From: Maribellus maritimus
GTDB lineage: Bacteria; Bacteroidota; Bacteroidia; Bacteroidales; Prolixibacteraceae
Length of the DNA stretch: 64,000 bases
Direction: 5' to 3'
Assembly: GCF_022267315.1 (NCBI RefSeq)
Contig: NZ_JAIKLE010000005.1
Location: 62,001 to 126,000, forward strand
The notes under the pieces are model-generated. The model did not search any database, had not been told where the DNA came from, and was given only the letters and a program-made list of their open reading frames with translations. Positions 9,653 through 17,282 of the stretch are shown here, piece after piece. Made by a program: the position numbers and the translations under genes. Each line of letters opens with the position of its first letter. The stretch's first letter is position 1.

Positions 9653-10387
9653 ATGAGGTGCATTGTTATTAAAAAACCGTCAGAACAAATTAATCTCCTC
9701 GGGTTTATAAAAACAGTTCCGTATTTTGATTTGGTTGCCAATTGTACTTCGGTTTTTGAAGCTTACGAAATATTACAAAAACAGCCCATTGACCTTATTT
9801 TTATTGATACCGATTTATCAAAAATATCCGGGCTTGATTTTATAAGGAGCCTTGATGATAAACCCCTTTTTATTTTTTATTCCTCAAACGCCAATCTTGC
9901 CATTGAAGGTTTTAACCTGAATGCCATTGACTTTTTGTTAAAACCATTTTCTTTCGACCGCTTCTTAAAGGCGGCCAATAAAGCCCTTCTTCATTATACC
10001 TTTCGTGAGAAAAAAGCGGGGCACGAAAAAGAAAAAGAAAATGTGGAAAACAACAGCCAGTCGAATGAGTTTGTGCTGGTAAAAACCGATTACCAGACCA
10101 TTTTGGTGCGGATCGACCACATTCTTTACATTGAAGGATTAAAAGATTACATCAAAATATATACCTCGCAAAATGCCAAACCAATTATTACATTAAACTC
10201 ATTAAAACGACTCCAGCAAAATCTCCCGTCGGAAAAGTTTTCGCGGATTCATAAGTCATATATCGTCGGGCTCGATCACATAAAAGCAATCAACAAAACC
10301 CAGGTGGTTATAAACGATAAATACATTCCGATTGGAGAAAGCTACAAAAGCATTTTTTTAAGCCGGATGGAAGAACTGAGGATTTGA
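9653..10387 (+). CDS. LytTR-family transcriptional regulator with a degenerate receiver
   Basis: A 244-residue protein: receiver-like domain (about 1-120) and LytTR DNA-binding domain (about 141-240: FVLVKTDYQTILVRIDHILYIE, then FSRIHKSYIV). The receiver keeps the phospho-acceptor position D52 (FIDTDLSK), a serine at 77-78 and K97 in LLKPF. However, the N-terminal acidic pair normally seen as VDDE is replaced by IKKP, so Mg2+-dependent phosphorylation is doubtful. It is divergent from the C39 exporter with no histidine kinase beside it. Low-GC Gram-positive systems pair C39 exporters with LytTR regulators for peptide signalling; a similar logic here is inference. Confidence 0.9.
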   Translation: MRCIVIKKPSEQINLLGFIKTVPYFDLVANCTSVFEAYEILQKQPIDLIFIDTDLSKISGLDFIRSLDDKPLFIFYSSNANLAIEGFNLNAIDFLLKPFSFDRFLKAANKALLHYTFREKKAGHEKEKENVENNSQSNEFVLVKTDYQTILVRIDHILYIEGLKDYIKIYTSQNAKPIITLNSLKRLQQNLPSEKFSRIHKSYIVGLDHIKAINKTQVVINDKYIPIGESYKSIFLSRMEELRI

Positions 10388-10706
10388 TGACCCAAAATCC
10401 CGGATACATTGTTCCGTTTTTATGTTTGCTTGTGCGCATCTTCTCTGTCTTTTGCTGCATTCATACAAAAGCCCGGGCAGTATTATCTTAAACCAGCTTA
10501 TGGAAAAAAACGATTTGACAAGGACGGGATATTATTTTCTCTGTTGGTATTGAAAAATGGATTGTTTCAAAAGAAACACGGGTTTTATCATTATAGCCGA
10601 CTAATCACCTCATTACTATGTTAGTAAACATACTGCGGCGTTTCAAAGCAAAAAAATTTTATATTTACTGATATACAATATAAAAACCCAAATATTTGTA
10701 CAAAAA
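10388..10706. other. Intergenic region upstream of the HU leader
   Basis: No convincing gene. One open frame (10409-10624) lacks a good start, shows no known domain and is rejected. AATATTTG at 10691-10698 resembles a TAnnTTTG -7 box with one mismatch and could start the HU transcript. Confidence 0.4.
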
Positions 10707-10799
10707 ATGATTCTGAAAACTCCAGTAACGATCGCTTTATTATTGCTGCAAACCTGTAAGTCCGGTTGGACTTTTTTTATGTATAACACTCAAATTTAA
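10707..10799 (+). CDS. Possible 30-codon leader peptide of the HU gene
   Basis: ATG at 10707 opens a frame reading MILKTPVTIALLLLQTCKSG, then ten more residues, with its stop only 4 nt before the HU ATG. It is hydrophobic in the middle. A terminator-like hairpin (10758-10778) lies inside this frame. It could be a translated leader that controls the hairpin, a chance open frame, or a vestige of an older gene. Confidence 0.3.
   Translation: MILKTPVTIALLLLQTCKSGWTFFMYNTQI
10758..10778 (+). terminator. Terminator-like hairpin in the HU leader
   Basis: AAGTCC (10758-10763), loop GGTT, GGACTT (10768-10773), then a run of T to 10778. This is the layout of an intrinsic terminator. It ends 25 nt before the HU start codon, so it either ends upstream transcription or attenuates HU expression. 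Confidence 0.6.
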
Positions 10800-10803
10800 A
10801 ATT

Positions 10804-11190
10804 ATGTCAGTAAAATTTAAAGTTATTGAGAGAGGCGAGCCCGGAGTATCCGGAGGCGGCCAAAAGAAGTACTATGCAAACGCGGTATCGTCGGGTGAAA
10901 TGACGCTGACCAAACTTACCAAAAGCATTGAAAAAGTAAGTACGGTGAGCGGCGCCGACATTCGCGCGGTGGTATATGCAATGGTTGATGTAATGAAAGA
11001 TGCCCTGGAAGACGGACAAATTGTTCGGTTAGGTGAATTGGGCAGCTTGCGGATCAGTATTTCGAGCAAAGGCGAAGATTCGGCCGACGATGTAAATGCA
11101 GCATCGGTAAAAGCGGCAAAAACTATTTTTACACCCGGTGGCGAACTGCGAAAAATGCTCAAAACACTCGATTTCGAAAAAGCAGAGTAA
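10804..11190 (+). CDS. HU-family DNA-binding protein (Bacteroidota long form)
   Basis: A 128-residue protein of the HU-related type common in Bacteroidota. It has a short N-terminal extension (about 1-25, including EPGVSGGGQKKYY), the helical HU dimerisation core (TLTKLTKSIEKVSTVSGADIRAVVYAMVDVM), the strand LGELGSLRISISS and a C-terminal arm. It should bind and bend DNA as a nucleoid protein. The long form is typical of host-associated and marine Bacteroidota, where several paralogues coexist. It stands alone, followed by a terminator, and separates the exporter locus from the accessory island. Confidence 0.88.
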   Translation: MSVKFKVIERGEPGVSGGGQKKYYANAVSSGEMTLTKLTKSIEKVSTVSGADIRAVVYAMVDVMKDALEDGQIVRLGELGSLRISISSKGEDSADDVNAASVKAAKTIFTPGGELRKMLKTLDFEKAE

Positions 11191-11233
11191 TCAGGCATTT
11201 ACAACAGCTACAGAAATCATGCCCGTGAAATAA

Positions 11234-11256
11234 AAAAATCATAGGCATGATTTTTC
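11234..11256 (+). terminator. Terminator after the HU gene
   Basis: AAAAATCAT (11234-11242), loop AGGC, ATGATTTTT (11247-11255). A perfect 9-bp stem ending in T residues, 44 nt after the HU stop. The A/T symmetry lets it work in either direction. Confidence 0.7.
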
Positions 11257-11541
11257 TTAAACATAGTGAAGATTTTATAATTTCATAACTAAGTTTTTAC
11301 AAAAAAGCGGAGAAGCCCCCGTACCCTGAAACATAACTTTGAGAATTTTAAACCTACCGGATGAGCTACCGAAATAAAAAACTCCATATCCCCACCCCTA
11401 AAAGGGCTAAAAACCAAAACAACAATAAAGAGATAAATGAAAGTTGGGGTACACAGCTTTTATATGCAATCCTCCTACGGGTTGTAAAACAGTTGAGTTT
11501 TTGTACTAACGTCCAGTTGATAGCAAATGTTAAATGAGAAA
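11257..11541. other. Intergenic region at the left edge of the accessory island
   Basis: About 285 bp with no supported gene. It includes short GC-richer patches (around 11308-11325 and 11390-11410) unlike the surrounding A+T-rich DNA, consistent with a patchwork junction. No integrase core site or tRNA was found. Confidence 0.4.
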
Positions 11542-11934
11542 ATGAATACAAAGTACATCCTTCTAATTTCTTTGGTTTTAATCTTTTTCGGATGTAAAAG
11601 GTATCACAAAATTAAAGGTAGTCATCATGCTCCTTATCAAATTGCTTTTCAAAGGAATTCTTTAAAAAGGGTTAAACATTTGATACAAAAAGAGTTTGAA
11701 AGATATTATCGTTCTATAAATTCATTTGACTCTCTTTCAATTATATCATATGTAAACCAAAATGAAGATGTAGAAGTTGATTCAATCTCTATCAATGTTT
11801 TCAATAAATCAATAGAAATATCAAAGCTATCTGACGGAATGTTTGATGTAACTTGCGATTTATTCAATTTGTATGGACAAAAGGTTGTTAAAATTGAAAA
11901 TGGAAAGTTTATCAATGAAACAGATATTGAATAA
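11542..11934 (+). CDS. N-terminal fragment of an ApbE-like flavin transferase, as a small lipoprotein
   Basis: A 130-residue lipoprotein (start at the inner ATG: MNTKYILLISLVLIFFGC, lipobox C18). Downstream it reads like the first third of FAD:protein FMN transferase: an APYQIAF strand, a helix, then SIISYVNQ (compare S.iSriN), and LSDGMFDVTC followed by LFNLYG (compare SdGaFDvTv.PL..lWG). ApbE covalently attaches FMN to flavoproteins and is normally about 300-340 residues. Here the frame stops after about 130, and no continuation was seen in the next 170 bp. The FAD- and Mg-binding C-terminal part is absent, so it is probably an inactive remnant or a repurposed domain. Confidence 0.65.
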   Translation: MNTKYILLISLVLIFFGCKRYHKIKGSHHAPYQIAFQRNSLKRVKHLIQKEFERYYRSINSFDSLSIISYVNQNEDVEVDSISINVFNKSIEISKLSDGMFDVTCDLFNLYGQKVVKIENGKFINETDIE

Positions 11935-12103
11935 TAAATAAAACACTGCGCATAACTATGATTTGTGGGAACTACTTAAAAAAAGAATAATATTAAAATC
12001 TCAGGGGCTTAATTTTATTATTTAGCCAGACTGTCGTCAGGCAACATTAAATTAGACGGATTCATTAATTTACATTAAAAATTATTACAATTATAAGATA
12101 GGT

Positions 12104-13669
12104 ATGAAGAGAAATAATCAAAAAATTGAGAAACTCAAGATAACAAGTAATGCTGTTATTATTTTTGTAATTCTTCTGATTTCATTAGCATGTTCGAAAG
12201 AGAAACATACTTGGGAGGGTGTCTGGCAAACAAATATTGAGTTTTACCCGGGATTCACAGTAGCCAGTGAATTTGAATTATATCAAGATTCCATTGATAA
12301 AACATGGAGTGCAAATTGGGAAATTCCGGAGTTAATGAGTTTTGGAGTGTATAAAGATGTAAAAGTAACTCCTTCCTACATCGAAGTTGATTTGGAATCC
12401 GGCTGGACTTTAAAAGGTATTTTATTAGAGGATAAAAAATCTATGAACGTAATACGCTATTCACCGACTCTGGGAAGTGATACAATAATGTACCATATGG
12501 TTGAAAATGGGACATCTAAGATGCCTGCAAGGCTTGATAATAAAGGCCAGAAAGTGAAATCATGGAATTACACTGCTCCTGATTTAATGAAGGATGATTG
12601 GACAATCGGAGCACTATGTGATTCCAATAATAATTGCCAACCATTAGAAGGACTTTTCCAGAAGATTCTTGATGGTAAATATCAAGGATTAGATGCAATA
12701 CTTGTAGCGCAAAATGGCAAATTGGTACTTGAAGAGTATTTCCATTTAGGCAGAAGAGATAGGGTCCACAGTATTCAATCCGCAACGAAAAGTGTAACTT
12801 CTCTCTTGGTTGGTATCGCATATGACAATGGCTTTATAAGTAACCTGGACAAACCATTGCAGGATTGTTTCCCAAAGTACAGAGATTCCTTTAGTCAAAA
12901 ACCTTGGTCTGTCAGCCTTAAGCACGCCCTAATGATGTCTGGAGGTTTAGACTGGCAAGAGAAAATTCCATATACTGATCCACTTAATGACGCTATAGTT
13001 ATGAATAATAGCGGTGATATGTACAATTATGTCTTGTCTCGTGATATTAGGCAAGGTGAACAACCGGGTGAAAAGTTTGAATACAACAGTGGACTTTCCG
13101 TATTACTTGGTGGTGTGGTTCTGGACGCAACTGGTGTACCGATTGATGAACATGCTGAACAAAACTTGTTTAGTAAACTTGGAATAAAACATTATATCTG
13201 GAGTTCAAACAATGGTCAGGTTCATACAGGAGGTGGATTGTATATGCAACCCAGAGATATATTAAAAATTGGACAATTAGTACTTAACAATGGGCAATGG
13301 AATGGACAGCAAGTCGTTTCACAATCCTGGGTTAAAGAATCAACAGCATTCCATTTACCTATAAATAGTTCAAAAAATCTTGTGGGGTATGGATATCAGT
13401 GGTGGAGAGGCATATTTGAGGTTAACCAAACGAAATACAATACAATTTATGCCGAAGGTTATGGGATACAATATTTATGGATAATTCCCAAATTAGATTT
13501 GGTTGTGTTGGTACTTCACCATAATCCAACCGACATTGTTGGCAATCACAGTATCATCTGGAAAGAAATGGAAAGATTTATAATCCCTTCATTTCTTCAG
13601 GAAGAAATGACGATAGATTCTAAAGATGAGAATAAAATTACTCCTAATGTGAAAAAAATAAATGAGTGA
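12104..13669 (+). CDS. Serine hydrolase of the class C beta-lactamase (penicillin-binding) family, lipoprotein
   Basis: A 521-residue lipoprotein (lipobox LISLAC, Cys30). Residues about 36-135 form an N-terminal domain of unknown type. The hydrolase domain (about 190-500) carries the three motifs of the family: SATK (S226-K229, the SxxK nucleophile), YNS (Y327-N328) and HTGG (H374-G377). Such proteins act as esterases, D-aminopeptidases or peptidoglycan carboxypeptidases in the periplasm; true beta-lactamase activity is less likely for this branch. It is preceded by a 169-nt A+T-rich gap and followed by a GC-rich palindrome. Confidence 0.88.
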   Translation: MKRNNQKIEKLKITSNAVIIFVILLISLACSKEKHTWEGVWQTNIEFYPGFTVASEFELYQDSIDKTWSANWEIPELMSFGVYKDVKVTPSYIEVDLESGWTLKGILLEDKKSMNVIRYSPTLGSDTIMYHMVENGTSKMPARLDNKGQKVKSWNYTAPDLMKDDWTIGALCDSNNNCQPLEGLFQKILDGKYQGLDAILVAQNGKLVLEEYFHLGRRDRVHSIQSATKSVTSLLVGIAYDNGFISNLDKPLQDCFPKYRDSFSQKPWSVSLKHALMMSGGLDWQEKIPYTDPLNDAIVMNNSGDMYNYVLSRDIRQGEQPGEKFEYNSGLSVLLGGVVLDATGVPIDEHAEQNLFSKLGIKHYIWSSNNGQVHTGGGLYMQPRDILKIGQLVLNNGQWNGQQVVSQSWVKESTAFHLPINSSKNLVGYGYQWWRGIFEVNQTKYNTIYAEGYGIQYLWIIPKLDLVVLVLHHNPTDIVGNHSIIWKEMERFIIPSFLQEEMTIDSKDENKITPNVKKINE

Positions 13670-13689
13670 CAGTAAAGTACATATTTCAG

Positions 13690-13789
13690 AGCGGGGTTGG
13701 TGCGGGTTGTAACTGCGGATTGTCGCATCATCGTTCCGTTCCGCCGGACAAGAACGAAGCTCCGAAATCTGCAACATGTACCAACCGCT
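13690..13789. repeat. GC-rich imperfect palindrome (about 100 bp)
   Basis: A long hairpin of spaced short stems: AGCGG (13690) with CCGCT (13785), TTGGT (13697) with ACCAA (13780), GTTG (13706) with CAAC (13772), CGGA (13716) with TCCG (13761), and TCGTTC (13731) with GAACGA (13752). Interior loops separate the stems. The architecture resembles an integron attC site, but the GTTRRRY/RYYYAAC core sites are missing. The GC content contrasts with both neighbours. Confidence 0.55.
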
Positions 13790-13809
13790 ACCTACAAAAC
13801 CACGAACCA

Positions 13810-15759
13810 TTGAAAAAAATACAAATTATAATATTGGCATTGTTCTTAATTGGCTGCCAGACTAAAAACACTTCATTTAAAGCTGATTTAGATAAAGAGT
13901 TTGATTCAGGCTCAAATACCGAAATGCCGGAATTAACAAATGAGCTAACTGACAATCTGGCCTTATTGGGCAAGATTTGGGGTTTTTTAAAGTATCATCA
14001 CCCTGAAGTTGGAAAAGGGATATATGATTGGGATGATGAACTGTTTCGGTTTCTACCGGAATACATGAACGTAAACAATACCAGACAGCGGGACAAATTA
14101 CTACTTCGATGGATAGAAAACTACGGTGAAGTGCCTGAATGTATAACCTGTAAGGAAACAGCTGCCGATGCTTATCAAAAACCTGATTTTTCGTGGCTTG
14201 AAAACGGAAATATGAGCGCTGCTTTAAAAGAAAAGATAAAAGAAATCTATCAGAACAGGCACCAGGGAACTCATTATTATATTAAAAAGGTGTATCGTGG
14301 TGATAATCCCGAATTTTTAAACGAACAAGCTTATCCAACTTCTTATCCCGCCAAAGATCTTCGTTTATTGGCCTTGTACCGGTACTGGAACATCATCCAC
14401 TATTTTTTCCCATATAAGTATTTAACAGACAATAATTGGAATGAGGTACTGAGAGAATACATCCCCGTATTTATTAATGCAAAAACAGCATTGGAATATC
14501 AATTGGCCGTACTTCAACTTGCAGGCGAAACCAGTGATACGCACGCAAGACTTCTTATGGGAGCAAATGAAACAGGCTTCTTGAGAGGAACAAGGTATGC
14601 GCCTCTTCGGACAAAAGAAATAGACTCATTGAGAGGAACAAAGTATGCGCCTTTCCGGGTTCGGTTTATTGAAAATAAATTAACGGTTATTGATTATTTC
14701 AAGCCGAAATTGAAAGAAACTGCAGGTTTGGAAATTGGCGACTTCATAACCCATATAAACGGTAAAAAAATTGAATATATCATTGATAGTATCAAAACAT
14801 ATTATCCGGCATCGAACGAAGCAGCACGAAGGTATTACATGGCAACCGATTTGATGCGTTCGAATAGTAATTCAATTCATATCGTCTATAATTCTTACGG
14901 GACAATAAAACAAAAAGAATTAACAATGGTTGAAAGGTCTGATTTGAATATGGACGAACCCAATAGTAAATTGTCTTATGACAGTATTATGATCGGTAAC
15001 GATTCCGGGGTTATCGGATACATTACACTTGAAACCATTAAAGACACGGAAATATCGGATATTAAAAAGTCTTTTAAGAATGCGAAAGGAATCATCATTG
15101 ATATTCGGAATTATCCTGCCACTTTTGTGCCTTTTGTTTTGGGTGAGTTTTTTACTTCGACAAGAAAGCCTTTTGCGAGAATAACAACAGGAAATTTAAA
15201 TAATCCGGGAGAATTTAATTTTAGGCCTTATCCGAATTCACTAAATTATAAAGCAGGAACCCGTGATAACTTAAATGATTCTAAAAATCTTAAATCAGAA
15301 AATTCAATTAATTCGGAAGGGTTTAAATTGAATCATAGTATGCCGTTTTTAAGCAATAACACAGGAAACCGTGATAGCTTAAAAAATTTTGAACAACCTA
15401 CATCAGAAAATTATTTCCAGGGAAAGCTAATCGTCATTGTGAATGAAGCAACCATAAGTCTGGCTGAATATACTGCTATGGCACTCAGGGCGGGAGATAA
15501 TACGACTATAATTGGCAGCCAGACCCAGGGAGCTGACGGAGATGTTTCATTAATCCCGTTACCGGGAGGAATAAAAGCCGGGTTTTCGGGTATTGGTATT
15601 TATTATCCGGATGGGAAAGAAACTCAGCGTATTGGCATCGTTCCGGATATTGAAGTAAAACCTACCATTCAAGGGATTCGGGAGGGACGAGATGAACTCC
15701 TGGAAAAAGCAATTGAATTAATACTAAAAGAATATGATATTGAGATTTCAGAAAATTAA
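13810..15759 (+). CDS. S41-family (tricorn/CtpA-like) peptidase, lipoprotein
   Basis: The start is placed at TTG 13810, because the next residues form an exact lipoprotein signal (KKIQIIILALFLIGC); an upstream in-frame ATG at 13666 would translate the GC-rich palindrome. A PDZ-like part (GDFITHINGKKIEYIID) precedes the S41 core, whose nucleophile is expected in NEATISLAEYTAMALR with IGSQTQGADGD after it. These periplasmic enzymes degrade proteins from the C-terminus or process peptides. Two in-frame internal duplications are present: 48 nt at 14581/14629 and about 55 nt at 15253/15361. Confidence 0.85.
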   Translation: MKKIQIIILALFLIGCQTKNTSFKADLDKEFDSGSNTEMPELTNELTDNLALLGKIWGFLKYHHPEVGKGIYDWDDELFRFLPEYMNVNNTRQRDKLLLRWIENYGEVPECITCKETAADAYQKPDFSWLENGNMSAALKEKIKEIYQNRHQGTHYYIKKVYRGDNPEFLNEQAYPTSYPAKDLRLLALYRYWNIIHYFFPYKYLTDNNWNEVLREYIPVFINAKTALEYQLAVLQLAGETSDTHARLLMGANETGFLRGTRYAPLRTKEIDSLRGTKYAPFRVRFIENKLTVIDYFKPKLKETAGLEIGDFITHINGKKIEYIIDSIKTYYPASNEAARRYYMATDLMRSNSNSIHIVYNSYGTIKQKELTMVERSDLNMDEPNSKLSYDSIMIGNDSGVIGYITLETIKDTEISDIKKSFKNAKGIIIDIRNYPATFVPFVLGEFFTSTRKPFARITTGNLNNPGEFNFRPYPNSLNYKAGTRDNLNDSKNLKSENSINSEGFKLNHSMPFLSNNTGNRDSLKNFEQPTSENYFQGKLIVIVNEATISLAEYTAMALRAGDNTTIIGSQTQGADGDVSLIPLPGGIKAGFSGIGIYYPDGKETQRIGIVPDIEVKPTIQGIREGRDELLEKAIELILKEYDIEISEN

Positions 15760-15810
15760 ATATATTTTACAGAGACTGTCGTTGTGTGCCATTTAAGAAA
15801 CATCGTATAT

Positions 15811-16566
15811 ATGAAACAAACTTTGATAATTATAGGATATTTACTGGTAATTACACGGTTGGTGCATGCACAAGATGAGCTATGTGAGAACTGTATTGAA
15901 TATACATTGGAATTCACCGACAATAAATTACAGGGAAGTAGTCTTCAGTTTTCGGGATATGATGTTTCGATGCTATTACCCTCTGATTTTTCAGATGATA
16001 GTTTAACCATAAATGGTTTGTTTGAGACTATTCAAAATCATGATATTAAAGGAGAATTCATTTTCCCAAATGGTAATACCACTGAAATAGAATATTCATT
16101 GATACCTTATAATGATTCAATAACTATTTTTATGAAAACATCCAATGGTTGGTATCCATGGGATAAGTTGAGAATTGAGAATAAAAAATTAATATTTTCC
16201 TACGATTATTGGTATTGTCCTCCAGCTGCTAAAGCTGACTTAGAAATTTTGGACATATGCTTTGACTACCTTAAAAATCCAGCATATTGGAATCGAAATG
16301 ATGATAGAAAGTGTGAAGCTGATGAATCCGATAAATTATGGAGCCTGTTTTGTGCTATAAAAATTGCTTCGATTAAAAAATATGGAGAATACAACCACCG
16401 AGGACATGTAATTCAAACAGCCCGATTTGTGATCGACGAACTTTATCCGAACCGAGAATATGCTCACACTTTAATGGATTTTAATAATGATTCATCAACA
16501 AAGTACGACGATATAATTAAAGTACTGGCAATCGTGAAAGACAGGGCCGAGAAGGAATTAAAATAA
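15811..16566 (+). CDS. Secreted protein of unknown function
   Basis: The start is placed at ATG 15811, followed by a Sec signal peptide (MKQTLIIIGYLLVITRLVHA, cleavage near AQDE); a GTG at 15784 would only add nine polar residues. The mature protein (about 230 aa) has a beta-rich N-terminal half and a helical C-terminal half with the words KLWSLFCAIKIASIKKYGEYNHRG and an acidic end. It has several cysteines (CENC near the mature N-terminus, and one in YWYCPP). I do not recognise a family. It lies 51 nt after the S41 gene, in the same direction, and may share its transcript. Confidence 0.6.
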   Translation: MKQTLIIIGYLLVITRLVHAQDELCENCIEYTLEFTDNKLQGSSLQFSGYDVSMLLPSDFSDDSLTINGLFETIQNHDIKGEFIFPNGNTTEIEYSLIPYNDSITIFMKTSNGWYPWDKLRIENKKLIFSYDYWYCPPAAKADLEILDICFDYLKNPAYWNRNDDRKCEADESDKLWSLFCAIKIASIKKYGEYNHRGHVIQTARFVIDELYPNREYAHTLMDFNNDSSTKYDDIIKVLAIVKDRAEKELK

Positions 16567-16766
16567 AGAGACAAATAAACGGCGAACAACAAGTGCGTTT
16601 TGAAAACCAAAACACACCTGGAAAAGCGTTCCTGCGAACTAATTGATTATTAAAATCGCTTTCATTTGTATACTAAATAGTTTTTGACAGACTATAGCAA
16701 TAATTCGAAGTAAATTGTGTTAGTGAATTAGAACAAAATCAAATAGTCAACCCAAAATCTAAAATT
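16567..16766. other. Intergenic region inside the island
   Basis: 200 bp without a gene. It begins with a GC-richer stretch (GGCGAACAACAAGTGCG, then CCTGGAAAAGCGTTCCTGCG) and then becomes A+T-rich before the next gene. The abrupt change is like a cassette boundary. Confidence 0.4.
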
Positions 16767-17189
16767 ATGAAATCAAACTTATTTCAGATAATCAGCTTAT
16801 TGGTTGTTTGCTTAAGTCTTGTTTATTGCGACAGACCTCAGTGCACTAACAACAATCCGATTTTTGAACAAAATCAACCCGATTCCAAAATATATAAAGA
16901 AGAACTCGCTCGAAAACTTAAGGAAGTTGACCAAACTAAACTTCGTTATTGGCTTCAAAAGTACGAAGAAAAAAATGGGAAGGAGTACTTATATTTTTAT
17001 GTTCAAGGAGATGGTTTATGTGCAAAAATTATGTTGACTATGAATAACTGGGAGAGACTTGAAGACCTGAGAAAAAAGAAAGGAGTGACCTACCGTGGCG
17101 CGAAGTTTACAAATCTCAAATATGAAATCAGACAGAGTGCAGGCAATACCGAGTTCATTTACAAGTCTTATCGAGAAATAATTGATTAA
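16767..17189 (+). CDS. Small lipoprotein of unknown function
   Basis: A 140-residue protein with a lipoprotein signal (MKSNLFQIISLLVVCLSLVYC; Cys21 follows LVY). The mature part is charged, with helical KIYKEELARKLKEVDQTKLRYW, a short strand YLYFYVQGDGLCAKIML and a C-terminal beta region. I do not recognise a family. The central 'yWlqkYeek.gkeYly.yvqg.glCa' pattern looks like a structured periplasmic domain rather than random sequence. It stands alone between two A+T-rich gaps. Confidence 0.6.
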   Translation: MKSNLFQIISLLVVCLSLVYCDRPQCTNNNPIFEQNQPDSKIYKEELARKLKEVDQTKLRYWLQKYEEKNGKEYLYFYVQGDGLCAKIMLTMNNWERLEDLRKKKGVTYRGAKFTNLKYEIRQSAGNTEFIYKSYREIID

Positions 17190-17282
17190 GAGCGGCACTA
17201 TAAAACACGGTGTAAAATATTGAAATATCAAGAGTTTAATGTTACTTTTTAGCCATACTTTCTTTGTGCATGAATCTGCAAA

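Noticed and set aside
10409-10624. Plus-strand open frame of 71 codons between the LytTR and HU genes
   Set aside because: Weak start, no recognisable domain, and composition like non-coding DNA.
13666-13809. N-terminal extension of the S41 peptidase from the ATG at 13666
   Set aside because: It would translate the GC-rich palindrome and bury the lipoprotein signal; the TTG at 13810 fits better.
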